This document shows, one piece after another, positions 31,033 through 40,350 of a stretch of 64,000 nt of DNA; the stretch's first letter is position 1, and every line of letters starts with the position of its first letter. The DNA lies in NCBI RefSeq assembly GCF_001425605.1, contig NZ_LMRG01000001.1, forward strand, positions 873,597 through 937,596, in the 5' to 3' direction. The position numbers were made by a program, and so were the translations under genes. The stretch comes from Rhizobium sp. Leaf453 (GTDB lineage: Bacteria > Pseudomonadota > Alphaproteobacteria > Rhizobiales > Rhizobiaceae). The notes below the pieces were generated by a model. The model was not told the DNA's origin. It made no database searches and was given only the letters and a program-made list of their open reading frames with translations.

Positions 31033-31151
31033 TGCGTTTCGGGTCACCGCCTCCCCCACATCCAAAAATTGTCGAACCGGGCCTGAAGACGTATCGACAC
31101 GGCCGCACGGCTCGACAATACTCCCGTTCAACAAACATGAAGGGGACGGGC

Positions 31152-31919
31152 ATGGCAGGACGTTTGGCTGGAAAGACCGCACTGATCAGCGGAGGTGCCG
31201 GCGGATGCGGCCTCGCCGCCTCGCAACTGTTTGCCCGCGAGGGCGCGCGTGTCGGCATTGTCGATCTGCCGCGCAGCAAGGGCGAAGAGGTCGCCGCCGC
31301 GATCCGCGCCGAGGGTGGCGAGGCCATCTTCGCGCCCGCCGACGTCTCCGTGTCTGCCGAGGTCAAGACCGCCGTGAAAGCGGTCGAGGATGCCTTCGGG
31401 CCGATCCGGGTTCTCTTCAATCACGCCGGCATTCTTGCCGTCGGCCCCTTCCTCGAGACCGAAGAGGACGAGTGGGACCGGCTGATGGCCGTCAACGTCC
31501 GCTCGATGTTCCTGATGACCAAGGCCGTACTGCCCGGCATGCTGGCCGCCGGCGGCGGCAGCATCGTCTCCACCTCCTCGATCTCGGCCGTCGCGGCAAC
31601 GCCGATGGAAGTGCTTTACGACACGACCAAGGGCGCCTGCCACATGTTCGCCCGCGCCATCGCCGTCGAATTTCGTGATCGCGGCATCCGCTCCAACGCC
31701 GTCTGCCCCGGCTTCATCGCCACCGACCACGGCAAGCGCGAACTGGTGGGCCTCGCCAAGCACGGCGTCGACGTCTCCGACGCCGCCATTGCCGCGCAGC
31801 AGGGTCGCATGTGCGATCCGATGGAAGTGGCGCAGGCCGCCCTGTTCCTCGCCAGCGACGAGTCCAGTTTCGTCAACGGCACGCACCTGTTTGTCGATAA
31901 TTGCTTTACGGCGGTGTGA
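31152..31919 (+). CDS. Short-chain dehydrogenase/reductase (SDR)
   Basis: 255 residues of classical SDR. The cofactor loop is a variant, SGGAGGCGLAASQL, in place of TGXXXGXG. NHAG, the serine in VSTSSISAV and the YDTTKGA (YXXXK) pair complete the active site. The substrate is not predictable. The frame extends to 31032, but MAGRLAGKTALIS at 31152 with AGGGGAC upstream is the natural start. It lies just after the ptsN terminator and before a small membrane protein. Confidence 0.9.
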   Translation: MAGRLAGKTALISGGAGGCGLAASQLFAREGARVGIVDLPRSKGEEVAAAIRAEGGEAIFAPADVSVSAEVKTAVKAVEDAFGPIRVLFNHAGILAVGPFLETEEDEWDRLMAVNVRSMFLMTKAVLPGMLAAGGGSIVSTSSISAVAATPMEVLYDTTKGACHMFARAIAVEFRDRGIRSNAVCPGFIATDHGKRELVGLAKHGVDVSDAAIAAQQGRMCDPMEVAQAALFLASDESSFVNGTHLFVDNCFTAV

Positions 31920-31950
31920 GCGGCGGGAGCTGTCTCAAAGGAGGGCAATC

Positions 31951-32367
31951 ATGTTTGACACTTGGTTGGCCGTCATTGCACTCGCAGTGCTGTTCCTGAA
32001 CTGGCATGCCGGCATCCTGTTACTCTCGGGAATCACGGTCTGGCTCATCTACCGGACAGGAGCTCTTTTCCTAAGAGGGAAGTGGCGCCCGGTCGAAGCA
32101 GCGGTTTCCGGGAGTGAAATCCTTGGCTCAGGCGAAGAGACGGTATTGATGGTCACGGCCTTCTTCACTCTCAATGGGGAAACACATTGCGTGACGATCC
32201 GAGCCCGCCCAACCGAAAAAGTGCTTTATCCTTTCGGAAGCCACATTCGGTTGTTGGTCAGTCCCCGAAAGCCAGACAGATACATCATCGATCGCGCCTA
32301 TAGCGGCAATTTTGAATGGTTTGCCTATTGGCTGGCAACCAAGCTGCTTCAACTTCAGGGACGATGA
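31951..32367 (+). CDS. Hypothetical membrane protein, 138 aa
   Basis: Unrecognised. The N-terminus forms two close hydrophobic helices (TWLAVIALAVLFLNW and GILLLSGITVWLIY). A soluble, beta-rich domain follows, with a duplicated-looking pattern EETVLMVTAFFTLNGETHCVTI and then IRLLVSPRKPDRYIIDRAYSGNF. This layout recalls DUF3592-type proteins but I cannot confirm it. The start is supported by AGGAGG 8 bases before ATG. The frame continues upstream into the SDR gene, which I discount. Confidence 0.65.
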   Translation: MFDTWLAVIALAVLFLNWHAGILLLSGITVWLIYRTGALFLRGKWRPVEAAVSGSEILGSGEETVLMVTAFFTLNGETHCVTIRARPTEKVLYPFGSHIRLLVSPRKPDRYIIDRAYSGNFEWFAYWLATKLLQLQGR

Positions 32368-32443
32368 TTTATCCTGAAGATTGAACCGCACGGCCTTGGG
32401 AAAGAAACTTGGACTTAAAAATGAGATCAACGAGGGGAAGAAC

Positions 32444-33679
32444 ATGATGCAAGCAGGCGGTCACTGGCGGAACTGGGTCGGCAATCAATCGTGCATCGTG
32501 CGGCACAGGGGCGCGCCGACGAGCGAGGCAGCATTGGCTGAAATGGTGCGCGAGGCGACGTCGAGCGGCCTCAACGTGCGCTGCGCCGGCTCTGGCCATT
32601 CGTTTACACCGGTGGCGCTGACCAGCGGCCTGCATCTCACCCTGTCCGGCCTGCAGGGCATCACGAATATCGACACGGCGCGCAAGCGCGTCTCCGTCCA
32701 TGCCGGCACGACCATCAACACGCTCGGCAAGGCCCTGAAGCGCAGCGGCCTGTCGATGATCAACCAGGGCGATATCGACAGCCAGGCGCTGGCCGGCGCG
32801 CTGACCACCGGGACCCATGGCACCGGCCTGAAGCTCGGCAACATGGCCTCCCAGATCGTCGGCATGCGGCTGGTGCAGCCGGACGGCAGCATCCTTGCCA
32901 TCGACGACAGCGAGCCGGACATGCTGAACGCCGCCCGCGTCTCGATCGGCATGCTCGGCGTCATCTCCGAAATCACATTGCAGGTGATGGACAGCTACAA
33001 TCTGCATGAAAAGCTGTGGCGCTGCACCTTCGACGAATGCATGGAGCAACATGACGATCTCGCTGCCAATCACCGGCATTTCGGCTTCTTCTGGTGCCCG
33101 GTGCCGGAAAGCCGCCATTGCTACTGCCTGCCGGATACGTCCTCGGTCTCGACAACGACCAGCCTGTCCGATGTCTGCGAGATGAAGACGATCGACTTCA
33201 CCGATGCCGCACCGATGGAGCAAGGCTTCGAGAAGATCGCCTATTCCTCGGAAATCTACCCGATCGAATATGTGCCGAACTTCCATGAACTCGAATATGC
33301 CGTGCCGGTCCGCTACGGCAAGCAGGCCTGCATGGAAGTGCGCAAGCTGATGCTGGAGAAGCATCCGACCTGCATCTACCCGATCGAATACCGCTTCACC
33401 GCCGGCGATGGCGGCTGGATCAGCCCGTTCTACGAGCAGGATTCGATCACGCTTTCCGTCTCCGGCCAGCCGGGCACGGATTACTGGAACTACCTGAAGG
33501 ACGTCGACGATATCCTGCGCCAGTTCGGCTCCCGCCCGCATTGGGGCAAGCTGCATTTCATGGGCGCGGAAGATGTCGACGCGCTTTACCCCCGCGCCGG
33601 CGATTTCAAGGCCCTGCGCAACAGGCTGGATCCGGAAGGCCGGTTCCTGAACGATCACCTGAAGCAGCTGTTTGCATAA
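32444..33679 (+). CDS. FAD-linked sugar-1,4-lactone oxidase (D-arabinono-lactone oxidase type)
   Basis: 411 residues. The PCMH-type FAD-binding domain has CAGSGHSF, whose His is the usual covalent FAD site, then GTTINTLGKAL and TTGTHGTG. The C-terminal ALO domain carries RPHWGKLHF, the conserved HWXK catalytic motif. Family members oxidise aldonolactones such as L-gulono- or D-arabinono-lactone. GAGGGG lies before the ATG at 32444; the frame from 32381 is less plausible. It is followed almost directly by the phosphatase-like gene. Confidence 0.88.
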   Translation: MMQAGGHWRNWVGNQSCIVRHRGAPTSEAALAEMVREATSSGLNVRCAGSGHSFTPVALTSGLHLTLSGLQGITNIDTARKRVSVHAGTTINTLGKALKRSGLSMINQGDIDSQALAGALTTGTHGTGLKLGNMASQIVGMRLVQPDGSILAIDDSEPDMLNAARVSIGMLGVISEITLQVMDSYNLHEKLWRCTFDECMEQHDDLAANHRHFGFFWCPVPESRHCYCLPDTSSVSTTTSLSDVCEMKTIDFTDAAPMEQGFEKIAYSSEIYPIEYVPNFHELEYAVPVRYGKQACMEVRKLMLEKHPTCIYPIEYRFTAGDGGWISPFYEQDSITLSVSGQPGTDYWNYLKDVDDILRQFGSRPHWGKLHFMGAEDVDALYPRAGDFKALRNRLDPEGRFLNDHLKQLFA

Positions 33680-33689
33680 CGGAGAAGCC

Positions 33690-33935
33690 TTGCAAAACGT
33701 CCTCTTCATCTGCAGCCAGAACAAGCTGCGCAGCCCGACCGCCGAGCAAGTCTTCGCCGACTGGGCCGACATCATCTTCGTCATGGAGAAGGCACACCGT
33801 TCCAAGGTTCAGGGCAAGTACAGGGCCTCCCTGAACCTGAAGCGCCTCATCTGCCTGAACATTCCGGATGATTACGACTTTATGGACCCGGGGCTGGTGG
33901 AATTGCTGAAAGCCAAGGTGCCGCGGCATCTTTGA
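33690..33935 (+). CDS. Low-molecular-weight phosphotyrosine phosphatase-like protein, apparently internally deleted
   Basis: 81 residues from a TTG start (GGAG 5 bases upstream; an ATG at 33672 overlaps the oxidase gene). The N-terminus NVLFICSQNKLRSPTAEQVF contains a CX5R phosphatase loop, Cys8 to Arg14. The C-terminus ICLNIPDDYDFMDPGLVELL ends as in full-length relatives. From memory these proteins are about 105 residues, with a SAG(T/L) segment between the QVFADW and WADIIFVME parts. Here the two meet directly at residue 25 (ADWADIIF), so about 25 residues look missing in frame. It may be non-functional. Confidence 0.7.
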   Translation: MQNVLFICSQNKLRSPTAEQVFADWADIIFVMEKAHRSKVQGKYRASLNLKRLICLNIPDDYDFMDPGLVELLKAKVPRHL

Positions 33936-33994
33936 TCGGGTCGCAGATGAACGCCGACACGGCAATGCATGCAAGTGTGGATGGGAGGTTCACC

Positions 33995-35548
33995 ATGAAC
34001 GGCGCCGATATTCTGTGTGACGTGCTTCTGGCCAATGACGTCAATGTCTGCTTCGCCAATCCCGGCACATCGGAAATGCATTTCGTCACGGCGCTCGATC
34101 GCCGGCAGGAAATGCGCTGCGTGCTGGGCCTGTTCGAAGGTGTCGTGACCGGCGCGGCCGATGGTTATGCGCGCATGACCGGACGACCGGCGGCAACCCT
34201 GCTCCATACGGGGCCGGGCCTGGCAAACGGGCTCGCCAATATCCACAACGCCCGGCGTGCCAAGGTCCCGATGATCAATGTCGTCGGCGACCATGCCTCC
34301 TACCACCTGCCGCTCGACGCACCCCTGACGACGGATATCGAGAGCCTGGCCGCGCCGATGTCCAACTGGGTGCGCCGGATCAAGGGACCGGACGATGTTG
34401 CGACGGCGACGAAGGCGGCCATTCACGCCTCGCTGTCCCCCCCGGGCATCGCCACCCTCATCCTGCCTGCCGACGCGGCATGGAGCGCGGCAGAGCCGCC
34501 CGTTTCGCTGACCATCGAACGCCCCCAACCCGGCGCCGCCAGACCCGAAGCGATCCGCACAGCCGCCGAGGCGATCCGCAAGGTGCGTGGACGGGCCGGA
34601 ATGATCGTTCGTGGACCAGCGGCAATGGCCGATGCGCTGGAGATCGCCGGTCAGATTTCCGCCGCGTTCGATGTGCGCCTGTTCAGCGAGGTCCAGGTGG
34701 CGCATATGCAGCGCGGACGCGGCCGTGCTGCGCCCACCCGCATTCCCTATCCGGTCGATGCCGCACTGGAGACGCTGGCCGAGATCGACGTGCTGATTCT
34801 CGTCGGCGCATCCGAGCCCGTCGCCTTCTTCGCCTACCCCGGCAAGCCCGGGCGCCTCGTGCGCGAAGACTGTCAGGTTCTGACGCTGGCTGCCCATGGC
34901 GACGATCTGAAGCGGGCGCTGGAAGAGCTTCGGGATGAACTGGGGATCAAGACCACCCAACCACTGCTGCGCGCAACCAGCATGCCCGACGAAGGAAAGC
35001 CTTCGGGACCGCTGACGGAGGACGCGGTGGCGGTGATGGTGGCGCAAAAGCTGCCCGACAATGCCATCGTCTGCGACGAAGCCATCACCTCGGCCCGGCG
35101 TTTCTTTGCACTGTCCGAACACGCGGCCCCGCACGATTTCCTGATGATCACCGGCGGTGCCATCGGCATGGGCATCCCCGTGACCGTCGGCGCTGCGATT
35201 GCCTGCCCGGATCGGAAGGTCGTGAACCTGCAGGCTGACGGCAGCGGCATGTATACCGTTCAGGGCCTGTGGACTCAGGCGCGGGAACATCTCGACATCG
35301 TCACCATCATCTTCGCCAATCGCACCTATGCCGTGCTGCATGGCGAAATGCGCAATGTCGGGGTCCAGACCATCGGCGAAAACGCCCGCCGCATGCTCAA
35401 CCTCGACAACCCCTCGCTCGACTGGGTGTTGATGGCCAAGGGAATGGGCGTGGACGCGGCGCGGGCGGATACATGCGAGGATTTTGCCAGACTTCTCGAC
35501 CACGCCCTGTCGCGTCCGGGGCCGTTTTTGATCGAGGCGGTTATTTGA
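33995..35548 (+). CDS. Thiamine-diphosphate enzyme, acetolactate synthase large-subunit-like
   Basis: 517 residues with N-terminal pyrimidine, central and C-terminal PP domains. FANPGTSEMHF and the catalytic-Glu region GLFEGVVTGAADGYAR are present. The Mg/ThDP motif reads QADGSGMYT followed by FANRTYAV, a common variant of GDG-X-NN in this subgroup. It is shorter than true AHAS (about 570) and has no ilvN neighbour, so a decarboxylase or other ThDP reaction is equally possible. GGGAGG precedes the ATG. It starts 59 bases after the phosphatase-like gene. Confidence 0.82.
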   Translation: MNGADILCDVLLANDVNVCFANPGTSEMHFVTALDRRQEMRCVLGLFEGVVTGAADGYARMTGRPAATLLHTGPGLANGLANIHNARRAKVPMINVVGDHASYHLPLDAPLTTDIESLAAPMSNWVRRIKGPDDVATATKAAIHASLSPPGIATLILPADAAWSAAEPPVSLTIERPQPGAARPEAIRTAAEAIRKVRGRAGMIVRGPAAMADALEIAGQISAAFDVRLFSEVQVAHMQRGRGRAAPTRIPYPVDAALETLAEIDVLILVGASEPVAFFAYPGKPGRLVREDCQVLTLAAHGDDLKRALEELRDELGIKTTQPLLRATSMPDEGKPSGPLTEDAVAVMVAQKLPDNAIVCDEAITSARRFFALSEHAAPHDFLMITGGAIGMGIPVTVGAAIACPDRKVVNLQADGSGMYTVQGLWTQAREHLDIVTIIFANRTYAVLHGEMRNVGVQTIGENARRMLNLDNPSLDWVLMAKGMGVDAARADTCEDFARLLDHALSRPGPFLIEAVI

Positions 35549-35614
35549 GAGCGCGATCACGATACTCTCGCGTGTAGAAAGACTGCAGCAAGATCAATGA
35601 ACAAAGGACGCCCC

Positions 35615-35886
35615 ATGCGGACAGCCGAGCTTCTTACCCCGTCACACAATTATGCCGTCGTTAAACTGCCGGAACGCAGCCATCCCGGCGTAGTGTTCCA
35701 AGGCGACAGCTTGCATGTCCTCTTGACCGACATATCGAACTGCAGCGTCTTTTGAAAGACGGTGACCTGGAAGAGTTGTCGGAGAGTATCGAAGCTCTGA
35801 AGAACGACCTCGCCGCCATTCAAAACGGCTATGAAAAAGTCTGCCACGAGCGGAATATCAAGCTGCCGTATGTCAAACCGGCGTAG
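35615..35886 (+). pseudogene. Small conserved protein gene broken by a one-base frameshift
   Basis: AAAGGA precedes the ATG at 35615. Frame 1 gives 46 residues, including YAVVKLPERSHPGVVFQGDS, then stops at 35753-35755. A different frame continues across the same point without a stop: HIELQRLLKDGDLEELSESI...RNIKLPYVKPA, ending at TAG 35884-35886. Joining the two at about 35721 gives an uninterrupted protein of about 90 residues resembling a small uncharacterised family (DUF6959 from memory). One lost base explains it. It is a real mutation or a sequencing error. Confidence 0.7.
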
Positions 35887-35931
35887 CTAGCTCTTACCCC
35901 TCAAGTGGCATAGCGCACATATTCGCGTGCA

Positions 35932-36201
35932 CTATCGATACCAGATCAGGGCGACGGTCACCCACCCCAGAAGAAGGGCTACCAAAACATCGAGGATGAG
36001 ATTGATGACAGGACCGACCGGCTCTTGCGATCCCTCACCGACCCATCTGGTTGCGATGTCATCTTCCGAGAACCTCAAATCCCGGACAATTCTGCGTACA
36101 AAATAAAGCGTTCCGAGTGCCAGCATCGGCGCCAGCAAATAGAGTTCGATGAACCTGTCCGCGACGCCAGGGGGAAGTACAGGGGTAATTTCTTTTACCA
36201 T
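35932..36201 (-). CDS. Hypothetical small membrane protein, 89 aa
   Basis: Unrecognised. Two transmembrane helices (FIELYLLAPMLALGTLYFV and INLILDVLVALLLGWVTVALIW) are joined by a charged loop with RRIVRDLRFSEDD. The ATG at 36201 has GGGTGAG upstream; the TTG at 36213 is an alternative. It lies downstream of grpE on the same strand, about 50 bases away. Confidence 0.6.
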   Translation of the reverse strand: MVKEITPVLPPGVADRFIELYLLAPMLALGTLYFVRRIVRDLRFSEDDIATRWVGEGSQEPVGPVINLILDVLVALLLGWVTVALIWYR

Positions 36202-36254
36202 GCACTCACCCAAGCTAGCAAAAATGCAACGCCCTGTCCCTTAAGGAGGCGAAA

Positions 36255-36875
36255 TCAAGCCGCCGGCGTTTCTTCCGTCGCAACCACCTTCGGGCCGCCC
36301 TTGGCGACGCCGACCATGGCGGGGCGCAGGACGCGCTCGCCGATCGTGTAGCCGGCCTGGACGACCTGGACGACGGTGTTGTTCGGCACTTCGGCGTTCG
36401 GGACCTCGAACATCGCCTGATGGAAGTTCGGATCGAACTTCTGGCCGACCGGCTCCAGCTTCTTGACGCCGTGGCGCTCGAGCGTCGACAGCATCGAGCG
36501 TTCCGTCATTTCCACGCCTTCGACCAGCGCGTTGAAACCGGCATCACCGGCCGCACGTGCTTCCGCCGGGATGGCTTCCAGCGCGCGGCGCAGGTTGTCG
36601 GAGACGGCCAGCATGTCACGGGCAAAACCTGCGGTCGAATAGGACTTGGCGTCCTTGACATCGCGCTCGGTGCGGCGGCGCAGATTGTCCATCTCGGCGG
36701 CGAGACGGAGGTAACGGTCGCGGAAATCGGCGGCTTCAGCCTTGGCAAGTTCCAGCGGATCGGGTTCGGCAACGGGCGCGTCGACCTGTTCCGCGGCAGC
36801 TTCGGCATAGGTTGCGGCAGCAGCGTCGGCCGCATTTGCTTCAGCAGCACCGTGTTTGTTCGTATCGTCGGTCAT
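36255..36875 (-). CDS. grpE: Nucleotide exchange factor GrpE
   Basis: 206-residue co-chaperone that releases ADP from DnaK. The low-complexity Ala/Glu N-terminus precedes the long helical segment [27 protein letters not shown]. The C-terminal beta domain has [23 protein letters not shown] and the signature [23 protein letters not shown]. It follows hrcA by 114 bases, the usual alphaproteobacterial heat-shock arrangement. Confidence 0.96.
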   Translation of the reverse strand: MTDDTNKHGAAEANAADAAAATYAEAAAEQVDAPVAEPDPLELAKAEAADFRDRYLRLAAEMDNLRRRTERDVKDAKSYSTAGFARDMLAVSDNLRRALEAIPAEARAAGDAGFNALVEGVEMTERSMLSTLERHGVKKLEPVGQKFDPNFHQAMFEVPNAEVPNNTVVQVVQAGYTIGERVLRPAMVGVAKGGPKVVATEETPAA

Positions 36876-36989
36876 GACGGTCTCCGGAATATCAGCATGT
36901 TAGGATTTGGTGTCGATATCGAGCTTTGAAGCCGAAAAATCAAGGGTTCAATCGAAAGCTGCCGGAAAAACCGGGCTTTCCACCCCAGT

Positions 36990-38069
36990 CTACCGTGAAA
37001 GACGCGACATCAGTTGCGCCGTATAGTCCACCATCGGCACGATGCGGGAATAGTTCAGCCGTGTCGGCCCGATGACGCCGACGGCGCCGACGATCTTGTC
37101 GTCGCTGTCCTTGTAGGGCGCGACGATCAGCGAGGAACCGGACAGCGAGAAGAGCTTGTTTTCCGAGCCGATGAAGATGCGCACGCCCGGCCCGCTTTCG
37201 GCAAGGTTGAGGATTTCGATCAAGCTGTCCTTCTTTTCCAGATCGTCGAACAGCATGCGCAGCCGGTCGACATCCTCGGCGCCGGCTAGCCCTTCCAAAA
37301 GATTGGCGCGGCCGCGCACGATCAGCCGCGTCGGCTTGTCGTCCGCCTCGCTGCCCGACCAGATGGCAAGCCCGCGCTCGACCAGATCCTGGCTCAGCGT
37401 GTCGAGTTCGCGCCGAACGGTCTCCTTGACCTTTTCCAGCTGACCGCGCACCTCGGGCAGCGTCTGGCCGGCGAGATGGGCGTTGAGGAAATTGGCGGCT
37501 TCCGTCAATTGTGAACTGCTGACGCCGGCCGGCAGCTCGATGATGCGGTTTTCCACCTGGTCGTGTTCGCCGACCAGCACGGCCAGCGCCTTGGTCGGCG
37601 CCAGACGCACGAATTCGACATGACGCAGCACGGGATCGTTCTTGGCGGTAATGACGAGCCCTGCCCCGCGCGACATGCCCGACAACATCTGGCTGGCATC
37701 GTTGAGCAAGGTTTCGACTGGCTGGTCGCGGTCGGCGCGGCGCACATGCCGGTCGATCGAGGCGCGGTCTTCCGGCGAGAGATCGCCCACCTGCATGAAG
37801 GCATCGACGAAGAAGCGCAGGCCCACCTGCGTCGGCAGCCGGCCGGCGCTGATATGCGGCGAATAGATCAGGCCGAGATCCTCGAGATCGCTCATCACAT
37901 TGCGCACGGAAGCGGGCGACAGCGACATCGGCAGGATACGCGAAAGATTGCGGGATCCGAGTGGCTCGCCGCTTTCGAGATAACTTTCCACGATGCGACG
38001 GAAGATTTCGCCTGATCGCTCATCGAGCGCCGAAAGCCTGTCCCGCATTGCAGATTTGTCCAGCACCAT
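36990..38069 (-). CDS. hrcA: Heat-inducible transcription repressor HrcA
   Basis: 359 residues. The N-terminal winged helix ([50 protein letters not shown]) binds CIRCE operators, typically upstream of groESL. A GAF-like domain and a C-terminal segment follow. No CIRCE inverted repeat was found in this window, so its target genes lie elsewhere. It is divergent from rph, with 190 bases between. Confidence 0.95.
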   Translation of the reverse strand: MVLDKSAMRDRLSALDERSGEIFRRIVESYLESGEPLGSRNLSRILPMSLSPASVRNVMSDLEDLGLIYSPHISAGRLPTQVGLRFFVDAFMQVGDLSPEDRASIDRHVRRADRDQPVETLLNDASQMLSGMSRGAGLVITAKNDPVLRHVEFVRLAPTKALAVLVGEHDQVENRIIELPAGVSSSQLTEAANFLNAHLAGQTLPEVRGQLEKVKETVRRELDTLSQDLVERGLAIWSGSEADDKPTRLIVRGRANLLEGLAGAEDVDRLRMLFDDLEKKDSLIEILNLAESGPGVRIFIGSENKLFSLSGSSLIVAPYKDSDDKIVGAVGVIGPTRLNYSRIVPMVDYTAQLMSRLSR

Positions 38070-38107
38070 TTCGAACGCAAGAACCCATGTTGTTGAAGTC
38101 TCTTGAA

Positions 38108-38137
38108 ATATAGTGATCCCGGCCCGGATAGCAAAAG
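38108..38137 (-). promoter_or_regulatory. Candidate heat-shock (sigma-32-like) promoter for hrcA-grpE
   Basis: On the minus strand CTTTTG, 18 bases, then CTATAT precede hrcA by about 40 bases. This resembles the alphaproteobacterial RpoH consensus CTTGAA-N17/18-CYTATNT in the -10 half, but only partly in the -35. Confidence 0.3.
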
Positions 38138-38259
38138 GGAAATTGCCCGCAAAGCCCGCACTCCCGCGCCTTTTGCCGCCTCATCACTCTTTTGGAGCAA
38201 ATGATTTCCCTTCCACGCAAGTTGGGATAGAAGGCTGACAAACATCACAGGAGTTCATG

Positions 38260-38979
38260 ATGCGGCCTTCCGGCAGAAAAACCGATCAGATGCGCAAGGT
38301 TACCTTCGAGCGCAATGTTTCCAAGCATGCGGAAGGCTCCTGCCTCGTCAAGTTCGGCGACACGCACGTTCTGGTGACGGCGAGCCTGGAAGACAAGACG
38401 CCGCCATGGCTGCGCAACAGCGGCAAGGGCTGGGTTACCGCCGAATACGGCATGCTGCCGCGCGCCACCGGCGAGCGCATGAAACGCGAAGCGGCATCCG
38501 GCAAGCAGAGCGGCCGCACCCAGGAAATCCAGCGCCTCATCGGCCGTTCGCTGCGTGCTGTCGTCGACCTGCAGGCGCTCGGCGAACGCCAGATCTCGAT
38601 CGACTGCGACGTCATCCAGGCGGATGGCGGCACGCGCACGGCTTCGATCACCGGCGCCTGGGTGGCGCTGCACGACTGCCTGAAATGGATGGAAGCCCGC
38701 AACATGATCAAGGTCGAGAAGGTCCTGAAGGACAATATCGCCGCCATTTCCTGCGGCATCTTCGCCAACCAGCCGGTCATCGATCTCGACTACCTTGAGG
38801 ATTCCTCCGCCGAAACCGACGCCAACTTCGTCATCACCGGCTCCGGCGGCATCGTCGAGATCCAGGGCACGGCGGAAGGCAAGCCGTTCACGGAAGAAGA
38901 GTTCGGCACCCTGCTCGGTCTCGCCAAGAACGGCATCGCCGAACTGGTGGAAATGCAAAAGCAGACGGTGGCTGGCTGA
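38260..38979 (+). CDS. rph: Ribonuclease PH
   Basis: 239-residue phosphorolytic 3'-5' exoribonuclease that trims tRNA precursors. [32 protein letters not shown] and [16 protein letters not shown] are diagnostic. Two consecutive ATGs exist at 38257 and 38260; the second has AGGAG at 6-base spacing and the conserved MRPSGR start. The rph, rdgB, hemW order is typical of Rhizobiales, but here a repeat cluster and a VOC gene separate rph from rdgB. Confidence 0.96.
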   Translation: MRPSGRKTDQMRKVTFERNVSKHAEGSCLVKFGDTHVLVTASLEDKTPPWLRNSGKGWVTAEYGMLPRATGERMKREAASGKQSGRTQEIQRLIGRSLRAVVDLQALGERQISIDCDVIQADGGTRTASITGAWVALHDCLKWMEARNMIKVEKVLKDNIAAISCGIFANQPVIDLDYLEDSSAETDANFVITGSGGIVEIQGTAEGKPFTEEEFGTLLGLAKNGIAELVEMQKQTVAG

Positions 38980-39020
38980 GGACGTTCGCGATCGTGCAGT
39001 CGGCGCCCCTCACAGGATTG

Positions 39021-39130
39021 CCCCTCACCCTAACCCTCTCCCCGCACACGGGTCGAGGGGACGACCGAGTTTGCTGCTTGCGTCCTCTTCTCCCCAGCGG
39101 GGAGAAGGTGGCCGAAGGCCGGATGAGGGG
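39021..39130. repeat. RIME-type intergenic mosaic palindrome, copy 1
   Basis: Begins CCCCTCACCCTAACCCTCTC and closes with GGATGAGGGG, so the ends are inverted. An internal perfect hairpin (39085-39107, CTTCTCCCC/GGGGAGAAG) is present. The 46 bases 39085-39130 are the exact reverse complement of 40451-40496. This matches the style of RIME elements described in rhizobia. Confidence 0.75.
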
Positions 39131-39233
39131 GGCCGAAGGCCACCTTGCGGATTTGGCGCTTGGCTTCGGCTTCGCCGAAGCCCCCCTCATCGCCTCGCAT
39201 TCGCTCGGCACTTCTCCCCGCCGGGGAGAAGAG
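39131..39233. repeat. Mosaic palindrome fragment adjoining copy 1
   Basis: Two hairpins: GGCTTCGG/CCGAAGCC at 39162-39182 and CTTCTCCCC/GGGGAGAAG at 39211-39231. It ends 29 bases before the VOC start codon, so it forms the immediate upstream region of that gene. Confidence 0.65.
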
Positions 39234-39261
39234 GAACCTGACCATTCGGGAGGCCCGTGCC

Positions 39262-39678
39262 ATGGCTGAACCGCTCGAAGGCATTCTCGAAACCGCCCTC
39301 TACGCCGACGACCTCGATGCCGCCGAGCAATTCTACGGCACCGTCCTCGGTCTGCAGAAGATCACCCGCGCCGGCAATCGCCATGTCTTCTTCCGCTGCG
39401 GCCTGAGTGTCCTGCTGATTTTCAATCCGGAGGAGACGGTCAAGCCACCGCATGAGGGCGCGCTGCCCGTGCCGCCCCACGGCACCAAGGGCAACGGCCA
39501 CGCCTGCTTCCGCGTTGCGGCTGACAAGCTCGACGGCTGGATCGAGAAACTCACCTCCGCCGGCATCCCGATCGAGGCTGATATCCGCTGGCCGACGGGT
39601 GCCCGCTCCTTCTATTTCCGCGACCCCGCCGGCAACAGCCTGGAATGCGCCGAACCCGGCCTCTGGGCCATTGATTGA
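39262..39678 (+). CDS. VOC-superfamily protein (glyoxalase-like)
   Basis: 138 residues with one VOC domain: [23 protein letters not shown] at the N-terminus and [19 protein letters not shown] at the C-terminus, where the Glu is a likely metal ligand. The substrate is unknown. GGGAGG is 9 bases before the ATG. The frame running upstream passes through the palindromic repeats and is not credible. It is followed 11 bases later by rdgB, so the two are probably cotranscribed. Confidence 0.87.
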   Translation: MAEPLEGILETALYADDLDAAEQFYGTVLGLQKITRAGNRHVFFRCGLSVLLIFNPEETVKPPHEGALPVPPHGTKGNGHACFRVAADKLDGWIEKLTSAGIPIEADIRWPTGARSFYFRDPAGNSLECAEPGLWAID

Positions 39679-39689
39679 GAGAGACACGC

Positions 39690-40334
39690 ATGCGCAAGCT
39701 CGAAGACAAGACCATCATCGTTGCCAGCCACAATGCCGGCAAGATCCGCGAAATCCGCGACCTGATCGGCCCGCTCGGTTTCCAGGCGAAATCCGCCGCC
39801 GACCTCGATTTCGAAGAACCGGACGAAACCGGCACGACGTTTGAGGAAAACGCGACGATCAAGGCGCTGGCCTCGGCAAAGGCATCCGGTCTTCCCGCCC
39901 TGTCGGATGATTCCGGCCTCGTCGTTGATGCGCTGAACGGCGACCCCGGCGTCTACACCGCCAACTGGGCGGAAACCGTCGACGGCACCCGTGATTTCGC
40001 CATGGCGATGGAAAAGGTCGAGACCGCCATTCAGGAAGCCGGCGCCACCGCCTTCGACCGCCGCACCGGCCGCTTCGTCTCGGTCCTGTGCCTTGCCTGG
40101 CCGGATGGCCATGTCGAACTGTTTCGGGGCGAGGTCGAAGGCCACATCGTCTGGCCACCGCGCGGCACCCAAGGCTTCGGCTACGACCCGGTCTTCCAGC
40201 CGCTCGGCTACGAGGTCACCTTCGGCGAGATGAGCGCCGAGGAAAAGCATGGGTGGAAGCCCGGCGACGAAAAGGCGCTGTCGCACCGCGCACGGGCGTT
40301 TAAGATTTTTGCCGAGACGTGTTTGAGCGCTTGA
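39690..40334 (+). CDS. rdgB: XTP/dITP diphosphatase (RdgB/HAM1)
   Basis: 214 residues. The enzyme hydrolyses non-canonical purine nucleoside triphosphates to their monophosphates. [14 protein letters not shown] (nucleotide-binding), [28 protein letters not shown] and GFGYDPVF are family motifs. [13 protein letters not shown] at 39690 is the natural start. Confidence 0.95.
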   Translation: MRKLEDKTIIVASHNAGKIREIRDLIGPLGFQAKSAADLDFEEPDETGTTFEENATIKALASAKASGLPALSDDSGLVVDALNGDPGVYTANWAETVDGTRDFAMAMEKVETAIQEAGATAFDRRTGRFVSVLCLAWPDGHVELFRGEVEGHIVWPPRGTQGFGYDPVFQPLGYEVTFGEMSAEEKHGWKPGDEKALSHRARAFKIFAETCLSA

Positions 40335-40350
40335 AAACGGCGCGTGATCC

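Noticed and set aside
33872-35560. 562-codon open frame antisense to the ThDP enzyme
   Set aside because: Covers a gene with clear ThDP motifs on the other strand and has no recognisable domain.
36990-38260. CIRCE operator near hrcA
   Set aside because: No TTAGCACTC-N9-GAGTGCTAA-like repeat was found in the hrcA-rph region.
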